A DNA stretch of 64,000 bases from Verrucomicrobiaceae bacterium (GCA_947458455.1 CANGYJ010000005.1:248001-312000); one strand, 5' to 3'; counted from the stretch's first letter, positions 37,387 through 46,642 are shown. Numbers and translations are program-made. The notes: a model not told the origin generated them from the sequence alone.

Positions 37387-40300
37387 TCAGAAACTTAGCC
37401 GGAACCTGATCACAAACGTTCGTTCCCTCGCGATGTCTGACCATGGGTTCAGCGGACTGAGGTGATAATCTTGGCCGTTGAGGTTCAGCACACCGGCGCT
37501 CACTTCACACAGGTTGCGATGGAAGCGGTAGCCGGCGAAGGCGTTGAACTGCCAGAAGCAGTCGCCACTACGGGGGGCGAGGCCAGAGTTGGGATCGTCA
37601 CGCAGGCTTTGGGCGAAGAGATTGGCCTCCATGCGGGCGAAGAACCCGCGAGGGGAGTTGTAGTTCGCGGAGAGGCCGAGCTCATGCAGCGTGGCACGAT
37701 CGGTGAGCAAGCCATTCGCCGCGCCGAAGGCCGCGAGGTCGTGCATCGTCGTGCGCAGCTCGGATTCCGTCACGCGATAAAGACCGCCGAGAGCCCAGTG
37801 TTTGCCCACGAGCTGGTTCAACGTGAATTGCAGCGATTGCTCGCGATACGACAGGCTCTGCCGCGTGCTGCTCGGGAAATAGGCTGGCTCGATGGGGAAG
37901 ACGCCGGGTGAGAAGCCGGTGAAAGCGCCCAAGGTGCGGTCTACCTCCTGCTCGATCATGTTTCCGGTGAGGCCCCACCAAGTCTTCGTCGGCAGCATGC
38001 CTTCGAGGCTTAGGCCGATGTTTTGAAAGCGCGGTGTCTCCACCGATCCTGCCAAGCTCTCCGAGATCACCGTGCGGTAGCTTTGATTGAAGCCCGCAAT
38101 TTGCACCGGTTCCAGGCGCACGCTCTCATCATAAGTCACACCGCCGAGGCCCTGCGTGAAAGCGCCGCGCACCTGCACCCAGCGCGAGGGATTCAAAATG
38201 AAGCCCACCTTTGTCGACAAGCGCTCATTTTGCGTCTGAACACCGCTCGTCGGTGGATTGCGGAAGTTCAGTGGATGGGCGATGCGGTCCCAGGACACGC
38301 CGCCGATGAGCGTGAGCCATGGCTTTGGCTGCCAGTAGTCATACGCGTAGAGGCTCAGGCGTTGGAAGTCGACCACGTCCACCTGCTGGAAGGCCGGCGT
38401 GGTAAAACCACCGGCAAAATTCGGCCGGATCACGCTCAGGCGCGAGGTCGTCTCAAACTCGCCATCCTGATAGCGCACACCGGCGAGGATGTTGTGGTTC
38501 TTGATCTTCTGGATGTGCATCATCTCCGCCGTGTAGATTTCAAACTCACGTCGCGTCTGGAAATCAAACGGGGTGGCATTGATACCGAGGATGTTTCCGG
38601 AGTAGAGGAAGGGCTGCATCGCCGCCACCAGCTCAGGCGAGTGGATCAGCGTCTCGCCATCCACTCCGAGAGCGGAGGTAAAGGCGGGATTCGAGAACAC
38701 ATTGAAGAAGCCGACCGTCGCGACCACCGCCGGATTCAATACCGCCGAGTCACGCTCAATGAGGAGCTGGTTCGCACGCGGATCACGCAGGCGCTGTGTG
38801 GCGCTCAGGCGACCGGCGAGGAAAAGCGTGTGCGAACCCGGCCCCCAGCGGTGATTCCAGCCTGCGAGCAGCAGGCCGGGCTGTTGCTTCTCATCAAAGA
38901 ACACATCGGGAGCCAGCGGCGTATTGTTATAGGTCTCAAACGTGTCCCCGCTCTCCTGTTTCGACATTTTGCCAAGGAAGTAGAAGGTATCATCACTTGT
39001 CGCCTGCCACTTCACCTGCGCGTAGAGTTCTTGGAGGCTCGCCTCGTTGTTGATGCGCGTGCCGTGCGTGTCCCGCAGCGAGTAATCGACCCCCCAGCTC
39101 CAGTTTCCATGCGTGCCGAAAACGGAGGCCGAGCTGCGCCACTCGCCGGTGCCGCGATACTCGCCTGCGAGACTCGCGCCGATGCCATCCGCCTCCAGCA
39201 GTTTCGAATACTCTTGCTGCGAAACGTATTGCGAAAGCGGCCCGCCGCCCACGGGCGAGAGCAAATTCGCCAGCAGCAGTTCATTGAACCACGGCGTCTC
39301 ATAGCGCAGAGCGATACGTTGCGGATCACGCAGCGAGTGGAAGGCGTTCGCGAGGAAAAGGTGCGCGGAAGCATTGGTGAAATCGCTGTCCACGGCCCCA
39401 GCGGCCTCACGCAACGCCACGGCATCCATGCCGTTGTTGCGATAGATTGCGGCTAGGTTCGCACTGCGCACGGACTTGTCCTGATCGAGCAAGAACTCGC
39501 TGCGATACACGCGCCGGTTGTCATTCAGGTCGATCGACTTCTGCAAATCGCCGATGGCTTCGTTGCTGCGGTTTTGCTGCTGCTTCTCGATGGCGGAGTA
39601 GAGCCAGGGTGTCGGGTCATTCGCGTCGAGATGCTGCGCCAGCGCCAGATCCTTCGCGGCATCGTCCACGCGGCCTTCCACGCTCAGCGCCTTGCCCAAG
39701 TAGCTGTGATAAATCGACATCAGCGGCTCCACCGTCGCCGCCGTTTGCAGGTCAGCCCGGCCTTCGGCGAGCTGACCTTGCTTGATCTTCGTCAACCCAA
39801 GGCCCAGCCAGCCATTGCCAAGTGCCCCATCGAAGTGCGTCGCCGTGCGAAAGGCCTGCTGCGCATCCCCGATGCGATTCTGCGCACTCAGCACGAAACC
39901 ATTCAGCGCGTGTGCCTGGGCATTGCGCGGAGTGAGCTTCAAGCCGTTCTCCAATGCCTCCAAGGCCCGTGCCGCACGACCAAATGAAAACTCCAGCTCG
40001 CCGAGGCGAGTCCACGCATAGCCACTCTGCGGTGAAAGCTGCACGGCGAGTCTCGCGGCCTCGCGAGCACCTTCCAGATCGTGCTGCGATTGCCGATAGT
40101 AACTCTCCGCCATCGCCTCCGAAGCGGTCGAAATCGACTCTAGCGGCCAAATGGCCGTTTTTTCGTTTTTCACGGCTGAAACGAGCTTTTGGAGCGCACG
40201 GCGATTCGGGCTCGATACCGGCATTTTAGCCAAAATCGGCCATACCTCGTCCAAACGGCCCACCGCGAGCAAAACAGCCGCCTCCAGAGCCTTCGATCCA

Positions 40301-41001
40301 CCTTTTGGCAAGTCCAGCGCCGCCAGCAAATCACCTTCCGAATACGCCTGTAAGGCCGTCGAAGCCTTCGAAGCCTCACCTTCGCCATTCGCCACCTCCA
40401 GCTCACCCGGATCAATCACCGCCGGATAATAAAGCGCCCATTCCAGGAGGTTCTTCGCCTCCAAAACCGCGGTCCGCCGCGGAGCCGAGCCAGGAACCGC
40501 CTCAGCCGCCTCCCCCGCGCTGATGTCGACACGCCCCTGTGGATTGGAAACCTGCACCCGACCTTCGAGCACCTGATAAAAAGTCTTCCCGTTCGCATCC
40601 ACCTTCACAAACAACTGCGTGCCACGCAGTGCGCCATTCGCAGCGGGTGTCTTGATGTCGATTTCGCCACTCTGCTCGCGGCTGAAAATGAAAAGCGCGC
40701 CGCCACCGAGGTCGAGCCTTGGCTTGCTATCGTCCAGCAAAGACGGCGAAATCTCCACCGTCGTGAGCTGCTCCATGCGCATGTTATACAGCCCCGTAAG
40801 TTGCACCGCGGCACGGCTCTTACGCAGCGTGCGAATGCGGTCCTGAATGGCGAGCATCTGCCCTTTTTGCGCCGCCGCCCAATTCTCTGCGCCCTTTGCC
40901 ACCTCCACTCTGTTTTCCATCGCAACGATGCGTGCCTCTTGCGCGTGTGACTCAGAGAGTGATAAATTTAGTGCTATCAAAAGCAGTCCGACGTATTTCA
41001 T
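37387..41001 (-). CDS. FecR - TPR - outer-membrane beta-barrel fusion protein
   Basis: A 1204-residue envelope protein. Signal peptide ~1-20 (MKYVGLLLIALNLSLSESHA). FecR domain ~25-175: RIRTLRKSRAAVQLTG, then FSREQSGEIDIKTPAANGAL and RGTQLFVKVDANG, the usual FecR sheet. TPR array ~215-540 (e.g. GYAWTRLGELEFSFGRAARA; HLDANDPTPWLYSAIEKQQQ). The rest (~640-1204) is rich in alternating aromatic strands and ends in FVIRFRLSF with a terminal Phe, the hallmark of an outer-membrane barrel. Similar fused proteins occur in this phylum. A sigma factor follows after 29 bases. The protein may link outer-membrane state to the adjacent sigma factor, but the ligand or cargo is unknown. Confidence 0.88.
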   Translation of the reverse strand: MKYVGLLLIALNLSLSESHAQEARIVAMENRVEVAKGAENWAAAQKGQMLAIQDRIRTLRKSRAAVQLTGLYNMRMEQLTTVEISPSLLDDSKPRLDLGGGALFIFSREQSGEIDIKTPAANGALRGTQLFVKVDANGKTFYQVLEGRVQVSNPQGRVDISAGEAAEAVPGSAPRRTAVLEAKNLLEWALYYPAVIDPGELEVANGEGEASKASTALQAYSEGDLLAALDLPKGGSKALEAAVLLAVGRLDEVWPILAKMPVSSPNRRALQKLVSAVKNEKTAIWPLESISTASEAMAESYYRQSQHDLEGAREAARLAVQLSPQSGYAWTRLGELEFSFGRAARALEALENGLKLTPRNAQAHALNGFVLSAQNRIGDAQQAFRTATHFDGALGNGWLGLGLTKIKQGQLAEGRADLQTAATVEPLMSIYHSYLGKALSVEGRVDDAAKDLALAQHLDANDPTPWLYSAIEKQQQNRSNEAIGDLQKSIDLNDNRRVYRSEFLLDQDKSVRSANLAAIYRNNGMDAVALREAAGAVDSDFTNASAHLFLANAFHSLRDPQRIALRYETPWFNELLLANLLSPVGGGPLSQYVSQQEYSKLLEADGIGASLAGEYRGTGEWRSSASVFGTHGNWSWGVDYSLRDTHGTRINNEASLQELYAQVKWQATSDDTFYFLGKMSKQESGDTFETYNNTPLAPDVFFDEKQQPGLLLAGWNHRWGPGSHTLFLAGRLSATQRLRDPRANQLLIERDSAVLNPAVVATVGFFNVFSNPAFTSALGVDGETLIHSPELVAAMQPFLYSGNILGINATPFDFQTRREFEIYTAEMMHIQKIKNHNILAGVRYQDGEFETTSRLSVIRPNFAGGFTTPAFQQVDVVDFQRLSLYAYDYWQPKPWLTLIGGVSWDRIAHPLNFRNPPTSGVQTQNERLSTKVGFILNPSRWVQVRGAFTQGLGGVTYDESVRLEPVQIAGFNQSYRTVISESLAGSVETPRFQNIGLSLEGMLPTKTWWGLTGNMIEQEVDRTLGAFTGFSPGVFPIEPAYFPSSTRQSLSYREQSLQFTLNQLVGKHWALGGLYRVTESELRTTMHDLAAFGAANGLLTDRATLHELGLSANYNSPRGFFARMEANLFAQSLRDDPNSGLAPRSGDCFWQFNAFAGYRFHRNLCEVSAGVLNLNGQDYHLSPLNPWSDIARERTFVIRFRLSF

Positions 41002-41193
41002 GAGGTGTTAATCCATCCTGCCCGAGCTCAAACAATGTGTGTGAACGCCACCGTTTCTATCTCAAGGACAAAGATTGGCATGGAGGCACAGAATACTTTC
41101 AGCCGCTGCTTTTAAAACTAATACTTGGGTTACCATTCAGCCTTCGAAAGGCGAACTCCGCATGTGGCCTGCTCCCTGAGGTGGGACAGGTCA

Positions 41194-42084
41194 TCAAAGT
41201 AGTTCCTGCGTCCTTGGGTTGATCTTGATGTTGGTTGGTTCTCTCACGCTGTCAAACGCAGCGAAGGTCGCGTCGAGCGTAGCGAGACGAGGCCGCAGCG
41301 GAGTGCGACAGCGTGCCGCCGCTTGTTCCGGGGTGCCATAGTCCAGCGAGCTGTGCGGACGGTATTCATTGTATTCACGCCGCCATTGCTCGATGACAAC
41401 ACGGGCCTCCGCCAGGCTGCCGAACACCTCGCGGTTGAGGCATTCGTCGCGTAGCTTGTCGTGGAACGATTCGATGTATGCGTTCTCCCAAGGTGATCCC
41501 GGTTTGATGTAGCTCATCTTGATGTGTCGATGCTGCATCCAGTCATGGATCGCATACGCGATGAACTCAGGCCCGTTGTCGCTGCGGATGTGCTCAGGCG
41601 TGCCGTGCCTGCGCATCGCAGACTCCAGCACGCCAAGCACGTCCGTGGCGCGGATCGGCCACGCCACATGCGTGGCGTGGCACTCACGCGTGTGCTCGTC
41701 GATCAAGGTAAGGATGCGAAAGGCGCTGCCGCCCTCCACCTGGTCGCTCACAAAGTCTCAGCTCCACACATGATTGCGATGCGCCGCAGCCTGCCGCCCT
41801 TGCTGCCCAAGCCTCACTCTGCGCATCCGCCGCTGGCGTTTGCGCACTTGCAGTCCTTCCTCACGTCGCAGCAACGCCGCGATCCGGCGGTAGCCGTAGC
41901 GCGGATGCTCACGGCTCAGCCGCACGATGCGAACTCGCCGATGCCTCGCCTCCGCGCTGACTTTCGCCACCCGGTAGTAGCCCGACCGTGCAAGCTCCAA
42001 GGCACGACACACCTGCGCGATCCCGCCCAAATCGCTTTGCATGGCGTATCTTGCCGCGCGTCGCTTGATGGCCGGGCTTACCAT
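41194..42084 (-). pseudogene. IS3-family transposase OrfB with an internal stop
   Basis: DDE integrase-type catalytic subunit. The N-terminal part starts MVSPAIKRRAARYAMQSDLG and runs to NHVWS, then TGA (41758-41760), then the same frame continues DFVSDQVEGGSAFRILTLID. Family members read W-S-x-D-F-V-S-D here with an aromatic residue, so a codon such as TGG has become TGA. Downstream motifs are intact: RSDNGPEFIAYAIHDWMQ, and SPWENAYIESFHDKLRDECL with the catalytic Glu. Everything else about the gene looks functional. Confidence 0.8.
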
Positions 42085-42416
42085 TTTTTTGCGTTGATGG
42101 CCTTCAAGATGTCGATCTGCACCGTCAAGTCCGCCACAATGCGCTTAAGCCGCCCGTTTTCCTGAGCCAGCGCCCTTGCCTAGCGCAGCTCATCGAGCTG
42201 CATCCCGCCATAGTTGCTTCGCGCCGCCTGAGGGCTCTCTCACCCCTGCGGGCAGCCTACGGCTGGCTGTCTCGCTCCGTTCGGCTGCGCTTCCACCCGT
42301 AGTAGGTCTGCTAGCTGATGTTATGACGTGCGCACACGTCCCGCACCTTCATCCCACCCTGCGCCTCGCGCAGGATGCTCACGATCTTCTCTTCACTGTG
42401 TCTGCTCTTTTTCATG
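42078..42416 (-). pseudogene. IS3-family transposase OrfA with two stops and a small insertion
   Basis: From ATG 42416: MKKSRHSEEKIVSILREAQG then VRDVCARHNIS, then TAG (42311-42313), then QTYYGWKR. An insertion of about 65 bases that shifts the frame follows (ending in SNYGGMQLDELR), then a second TAG (42180-42182), then ALAQENGRLKRIVADLTVQI to the end, overlapping OrfB. The TAG triplets sit where the family has a Glu/Gln codon and a Gln codon. The insertion is rich in short inverted repeats (AGCCGTAGGCT) and may itself be a small repeat element. Confidence 0.75.
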
Positions 42417-42578
42417 GTGTTCTGCTCTCCTGGTTTCGGAGCCAGAACTACATTTTACAACCGTCCTACTTTCAGGGACCAGGCCACTCGGCAATGTTTT
42501 CCCATCTTGACTCTTTTCACGCGGCCCGGCATTCTCGCGGCCCGGAATAAATCCAATCACAACTCACACCTTCATTTT

Positions 42579-43661
42579 ATGGCCATCAAAGTCGGAATCA
42601 TCGGAGCAGGCGGCATGTTGCAGTATCACGCGGCGGGTTTCCGCCAGGCAGGCGCAGAAATCGTGGCCGTGGCAGATGCCGCGCCCGGAGCCGCGAAGCG
42701 GGCGGCGGAGAAGTATGGCATCGCGAAGTCCTACGAATCCGTCGGTGCCATGCTCAAAGGCAGCCCGGAGATCAAGGCCATCAGCGTCATCGTCCCGAAC
42801 AAGTTTCACAAGCCGCTCACCGTCCAGTGCCTCAAAGCCGGCAAACATGTCTTCTCTGAAAAACCCCCCGCGATGAACGCCAAGGAGGTCAAAGAAATCA
42901 TCGACGCCGCCAAGGCCGCGAAGCGCAAGGTGCTCTTCAACTTCAACAACCGCGCCCGCCCCGAATCGCAGGCCATGATGAAGTACATCACCGATGGCAC
43001 CGTGGGCAAAATCAACTCCGCCCAGGCCAAGTGGATTCGCCGTACCGGCATCCCCGGCTTCGGCGGCTGGTTCACCACCAAGGCCCTCTCCGGCGGCGGT
43101 CCGCTCATCGACCTCCTGCACATGATCGACCTCGCCATGTATTTCATGGGCTATCCCGAGCCAGCTCACGTCCTCGGCCAGACATTCTCCGAATTCATCA
43201 CCGACAAGCAATTCAAGGGCCCTTGGGGCATCCCCGACCGCGCCGATGGCACCACCGATGTGGAAAACGCCGCGCACGGCTTCGTCACCTTCAAAGGCGG
43301 CCAAGTGCTCAGCCTCCAAGTCTCCTGGGCGGAGATGGTGAAGCGTGAGGAAGTCTCCGTCGTCTTCCAAGGCACGAAGGCCGGTGGCAAGGTCGAGCGC
43401 CTCTTCGGCATCGACGGCCTCGACAACACCGCCATCGACACCTGCGAGCTCTACGTGCAGGAAAACGGCCACAGCGTGAACCGCAGCATCATCACCCCTG
43501 CCTGCGAAGACATGGGCCGCATCGGTTCCGCCGCGAACTTCATCCACGCCATCGAAGGCAAAGCCGCCCCGCTCAACACCCCCGAGCAGGCCCTCCGTCT
43601 CATGCAAGTCATCGACGCCATCTACGCCTCCGCGAAGACGAAGAAGCCGGTGTCTATTTAA
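42579..43661 (+). CDS. Gfo/Idh/MocA-family oxidoreductase
   Basis: A 360-residue NAD(P)-dependent sugar or inositol dehydrogenase-like enzyme. The N-terminal Rossmann domain begins MAIKVGIIGAGGMLQYHAAG. The family EKPP motif is present (HVFSEKPPAMNAKEV; its Lys is catalytic), and the substrate domain has the HxxD-type segment GGGPLIDLLHMIDLAMYFMG. The start is the ATG at 42579; the frame is open upstream only because it reads through the end of the IS3 element. No signal peptide, so cytoplasmic. A terminator follows at 43687. The substrate is not predictable. The nearby sulfatase hints at sulfated-sugar use, but it is convergent and not in an operon. Confidence 0.9.
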   Translation: MAIKVGIIGAGGMLQYHAAGFRQAGAEIVAVADAAPGAAKRAAEKYGIAKSYESVGAMLKGSPEIKAISVIVPNKFHKPLTVQCLKAGKHVFSEKPPAMNAKEVKEIIDAAKAAKRKVLFNFNNRARPESQAMMKYITDGTVGKINSAQAKWIRRTGIPGFGGWFTTKALSGGGPLIDLLHMIDLAMYFMGYPEPAHVLGQTFSEFITDKQFKGPWGIPDRADGTTDVENAAHGFVTFKGGQVLSLQVSWAEMVKREEVSVVFQGTKAGGKVERLFGIDGLDNTAIDTCELYVQENGHSVNRSIITPACEDMGRIGSAANFIHAIEGKAAPLNTPEQALRLMQVIDAIYASAKTKKPVSI

Positions 43662-43686
43662 AGCGCTATCCATTGAAAACCAACGG

Positions 43687-43721
43687 GGAGAGCGGGTGCA
43701 TGCCTGCTCTCCTTTTGTTTT
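43687..43721 (+). terminator. Intrinsic terminator after the oxidoreductase gene
   Basis: GGAGAGC (43687-43693) pairs with GCTCTCC (43706-43712), followed by TTTTGTTTTT. It is 26 bases after the stop codon and between convergent genes. Confidence 0.75.
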
Positions 43722-43737
43722 TGGATGAGCTGACTCT

Positions 43738-43762
43738 TCGTATAAGAAAACGTCCGTTTTCC
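43738..43762. repeat. Short palindrome with CGTA lead
   Basis: GAAAACG, TC, CGTTTTC (43746-43761) is a perfect 7-bp inverted repeat preceded by CGTATAA. The central ACGTCCGT is shared with the palindrome at 49744-49759 (GCAAACG, TC, CGTTTGC). It probably belongs to the same repeat family as 11422 and 49690-49759. Confidence 0.4.
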
Positions 43763-43840
43763 GATCTGGATATCGATCGCGCTTCATTCGCTTTCGGCGT
43801 GCTGACGCCCGCCGCTACGAATAACGAATGGCACCACCAC

Positions 43841-45232
43841 TCACTCCGCCTTCTTCTTTTTCTTCCCACCGGCTTTCTTCGGATCGGTGCCGCCGTTGGG
43901 GCTGAGGCGCTGCCACCAGTCGGGGCCTTCGGTGTTGATGGCCGTATTGTGAGCGATGAGTTTTTGCTTCATCTCGGCCAAGCGGGCAGGCTCCTTGTCT
44001 TTGAGATCGGTGGTCTCTTTGGGATCGTCTTTGAGGTCGTAGAGCTCGAATTCGGTCAGCTCAGCATTGGCGAGGATTTTCCAGTCTTCCACCCGCATGG
44101 CGATTTTGGCGTTGGGGGCCATGTGCAGGCGCCAGAAGAGCGGCTGCGGACGCTCGAGCTTCGTGGCACTGCCATCGAGAGCGGCGAGAGCGTTCACACC
44201 GTCGAGCGTGCGATCCTTCGGCGCCTCGACACTGGCGATGCCGAGCATCGTGGGAAACATATCGCTGCCGATGACGGGCACGTCGCTCGTGGTGCCGGGT
44301 TTGATCTTGCCAGGCCAGCGAGCGAGGCCAGGAACGCGGATGCCCCCCTCGTGCAGATCACGTTTACGACCGCGAAGGCCGCCGCTGGAGCCGCGACCGG
44401 GGGATTGGATACCATCGCCCTCGGGGCCGTTGTCGGAGGTGAAGAAGACGAAGGTGCTCTCGGCCAGTTTTTGCTCGTCGAGCATCTTCATGAGCATGCC
44501 AAAGGCGTGATCCATCTGCGTGACGTTCGCGTGATGCTCACGCTGGATGTCGTCGGTAAGGTCTGGGTAGAGCGCTTTGAACTTCGGATCGGATTTGATG
44601 GGGTAGTGCGGCTCATGCGTCCACACGGCGAGGAAGAAGGGCTTTGACGCATCGCGCTTCTCTTTGAGCCAGGTGATGGCTTCACTCACCACGAGCGGGG
44701 CGGAGTAGCCCTGCATCTGGCCGACGGGCTGACCGTTGCGGGCGAAGTTGTTCGGATTCTCGTGCGAAGGACCGGCGTTGTTTTGCGTGGCCAGCCACCA
44801 GTCATAGCCGTGATCCCCCGGCTGCGGCTGGGCGGAATTGTTGAAGAGGCCGTTGAGATGCCATTTGCCGCTGTGGCAGGTGCTGTAACCCGCTTTCTTC
44901 AGCAGCGAGGGCAGCGTGATCTCGCTCGCGCGCAGATGCACTTCCGAGCCCTCGGCGATCCAGGTGTAAACGCCATTCCGATGCGGCGTGCGGCCGGTGA
45001 GCAAGGCGGAACGCGAGGGGCTGCACACGGCGCTACCGGAGTAGCATTGCTTGAGCCTCACGCCCTGCTTCGCAAAGGCATCCAAATTGGGCGATTGGAT
45101 GATCGGATGCCCGAAACAGCCGAGATCGCCGTAACCGAGGTCATCCGCGAGGAAGAGGATGAGGTTCGGCTGCGCCGAAAATGACGAATGAAGAATGCAG
45201 AATGACGAAAAGAGGGTGGCAAGGAGGCGCAT
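43841..45232 (-). CDS. Secreted type I sulfatase
   Basis: A 463-residue sulfatase that hydrolyses sulfate esters, likely on polysaccharides. The signature CSPSRSALLTG begins at C70, the cysteine converted to formylglycine by an activating enzyme. Metal-binding Asp pair at 30-31 (LILFLADDLGYGDLG); also HSGKWHLNG and the late FTSDNGPEGDG. Signal peptide ~1-20 (MRLLATLFSSFCILHSSFSA), part of which is encoded by a dispersed simple repeat (45181-45210). The C-terminus is a Lys-rich tail (GGKKKKKAE). No genuine formylglycine-generating enzyme is in the window; the two related domains in the giant protein lack the needed cysteines. Confidence 0.92.
   Translation of the reverse strand: MRLLATLFSSFCILHSSFSAQPNLILFLADDLGYGDLGCFGHPIIQSPNLDAFAKQGVRLKQCYSGSAVCSPSRSALLTGRTPHRNGVYTWIAEGSEVHLRASEITLPSLLKKAGYSTCHSGKWHLNGLFNNSAQPQPGDHGYDWWLATQNNAGPSHENPNNFARNGQPVGQMQGYSAPLVVSEAITWLKEKRDASKPFFLAVWTHEPHYPIKSDPKFKALYPDLTDDIQREHHANVTQMDHAFGMLMKMLDEQKLAESTFVFFTSDNGPEGDGIQSPGRGSSGGLRGRKRDLHEGGIRVPGLARWPGKIKPGTTSDVPVIGSDMFPTMLGIASVEAPKDRTLDGVNALAALDGSATKLERPQPLFWRLHMAPNAKIAMRVEDWKILANAELTEFELYDLKDDPKETTDLKDKEPARLAEMKQKLIAHNTAINTEGPDWWQRLSPNGGTDPKKAGGKKKKKAE
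45181..45210. repeat. ATGACGAATGAAGAAT-type simple repeat within the sulfatase signal sequence
   Basis: AATGACGAATGAAGAATGCAG and AATGACGAAAAG are near copies of one ~10-base unit. On the minus strand they encode SSFCILHSSFS, part of the hydrophobic core of the sulfatase signal peptide. On the plus strand they give a spurious MTNEECRMTK start, which I did not use for the downstream Sel1 gene. Confidence 0.55.
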
Positions 45233-45339
45233 CGGAGGCCTTCAACGTTCCCGGGTCCGGCGAAAATACCGTCTTTCCATCACTCCGGGCACAATTTGCG
45301 CTTCTCCCATTCGTTTGGAGACGTAGCTTTTCACAAACC

Positions 45340-46443
45340 ATGAGACTCCCCACCTTCCTTCTGGCCTGCCTGTTGTTCTTTGCCGCCTCACTGCACGCCC
45401 AGCAGCGGGTGGATGAACGCGAACTCCATAGCTGGGCGGATCGTGGTGATGCCGATGCACAGTTTGAGCTCGGCGTGCGCCAGATCACCGGTGAAGGAAT
45501 GGAAAAGAAGCCGAAGACCGGTGCTGCCTGGATCGAAAAGGCCGCCAAGCAAAAGCACCGCCAGGCCATGCATGTGCTGGGCACGCTCTATCAGGACGGT
45601 CTCGGCGTGAAGAAGGACCTCGCCAAGGCGCACGAGTGGTATGAAAAAGGTGCGGCGGTGGGCTTTCCTGTTTCCCAACATGCGCTCGGAGCGCTTTACG
45701 AGACGGGTGAGGGCGTCACCAAAGATCCCGCGAAAGCAGCGGAGTGGTTCAAGAAAGCTGCCGAGCAAGGTCACGCCCAATCACAGACCGCCTACGCCTC
45801 GAAGCTGGAAAACGGCGGCGGCGTGCCGAAAAGCGCCGCGAAGGCCGCCCTGTGGTATTTGAAGGCCGCGCAGCAGGGCTACATCCTCGCCATGAGCCGC
45901 ATCGCGAATCTGTATTACACCGGCCAGGGCGTGCCGGTCGATTTCCGTCGGGCGAAGGCTTGGTATCAGCGTGCCGCCACCTCCGAGGATCCCTGGTCGT
46001 CAAACAACCTCGCCTGGTTCCTCGCCACCTGCCCGGATGAAAACATGCACAATGGCGAGATGGCCGTGGAACTCGCCCGCCGAGCCTTGAAGCTCGTCAC
46101 CGAAATCGCCCAAGAGGAAGAGCAGCCCTACGAGATGATCGATACCATGGCCGCGGCCTTGGCCCGCAATGGCGAATTCAAAGAAGCCGAGCTTTGGCAG
46201 AAGCGCTCCATCGCCCTCCTCGCTGAGGACAAAGAGGTGACGGCAGAGGACCGCAAGAAGCTCGACACCGAATTCAGCACCCGCCTGAAGCTCTACCAGA
46301 AGCAGGCTCCCTTTGCCGAACCCGAAGCCGAGGGCGAAGAAGGTGCCGAACCTCTCCCGCAAGACACCATCCTCCAGGAACAGGGCCTTCCCGAAACGCC
46401 GAAAAAAGCCCCGAAGAAGCCGAATCGCGGCACGGTCGTCTGA
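45340..46443 (+). CDS. Exported Sel1-repeat (TPR-like) protein
   Basis: A 367-residue protein. Signal peptide ~1-21 (MRLPTFLLACLLFFAASLHA) at the ATG 45340; the frame is open 159 bases further upstream, but that part is repeat-derived and not convincing. At least five Sel1 units follow, e.g. QAMHVLGTLYQDGLGVKKDL and ALGALYETGEGVTKDPAKAA, then a short TPR-like region and a Pro/Glu-rich tail (PETPKKAPKKPNRGTVV). Sel1 proteins are scaffolds for protein-protein contacts in the envelope. No partner is evident; the divergent neighbour is a sulfatase. Confidence 0.85.
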   Translation: MRLPTFLLACLLFFAASLHAQQRVDERELHSWADRGDADAQFELGVRQITGEGMEKKPKTGAAWIEKAAKQKHRQAMHVLGTLYQDGLGVKKDLAKAHEWYEKGAAVGFPVSQHALGALYETGEGVTKDPAKAAEWFKKAAEQGHAQSQTAYASKLENGGGVPKSAAKAALWYLKAAQQGYILAMSRIANLYYTGQGVPVDFRRAKAWYQRAATSEDPWSSNNLAWFLATCPDENMHNGEMAVELARRALKLVTEIAQEEEQPYEMIDTMAAALARNGEFKEAELWQKRSIALLAEDKEVTAEDRKKLDTEFSTRLKLYQKQAPFAEPEAEGEEGAEPLPQDTILQEQGLPETPKKAPKKPNRGTVV

Positions 46444-46480
46444 ATTCGATGGGCGGAGTCTTTTGAGACAGCGGAGAAAA

Positions 46481-46604
46481 AGTGCTCAGTAAGCCGTGCT
46501 CAGTGCTCAGATTTGCCCTTGCACCACGTTTCATGCTCCGATCTTGTCGTTCACCTCTCCGATCCTGCCCAAAAACCCCACTGAGCACTGAGAACTGAGC
46601 ACTT
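46481..46604. repeat. Inverted GTGCTCAG simple-sequence repeats
   Basis: AGTGCTCAGT and GTGCTCAGTGCTCAG at 46481-46510 face ACTGAGCACTGAGAACTGAG at 46580-46604 across a ~70-base spacer. The arms are complementary over most of their length and could form a large hairpin between the Sel1 gene and the DUF116 gene. Similar simple GAGCACT repeats look like dispersed low-complexity sequence rather than a regulatory site. Confidence 0.5.
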
Positions 46605-46642
46605 CCCTACTTTCTGCTCTTCGCCCTTTGCTTCACGCGCCC

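Larger units (their letters stand above)
41170..42484 (-). mobile_element. IS3-family insertion sequence (IS407-like group), transposase inactivated
   Basis: Imperfect terminal inverted repeats: TGCTCCCTGAGGTGGGACAG at 41170 and, on the reverse strand from 42484, TGGTCCCTGAAAGTAGGACG. A 4-bp target duplication GGCC lies at 41166-41169 and 42485-42488, as in the IS407 group. About 1.3 kb, with two overlapping transposase frames on the minus strand, both carrying nonsense mutations. It sits about 90 bases upstream of the Gfo/Idh/MocA oxidoreductase and between that gene and the divergently transcribed FecR-barrel gene, so it has probably replaced or displaced upstream control sequences. Confidence 0.85.

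Noticed and set aside
41758..41760. Selenocysteine or stop-codon recoding of TGA in the IS3 OrfB
   Set aside because: OrfA of the same element also has two TAG codons and an insertion, which points to decay; no selenocysteine insertion element was seen.
42375..42578. N-terminal extension of the Gfo/Idh/MocA protein
   Set aside because: This stretch is the end of the IS3 element and flanking DNA; the Rossmann fold starts at the ATG 42579.
45181..45339. Upstream start for the Sel1-repeat protein
   Set aside because: The region comes from a simple repeat and the sulfatase gene start; a strong signal peptide begins at 45340.
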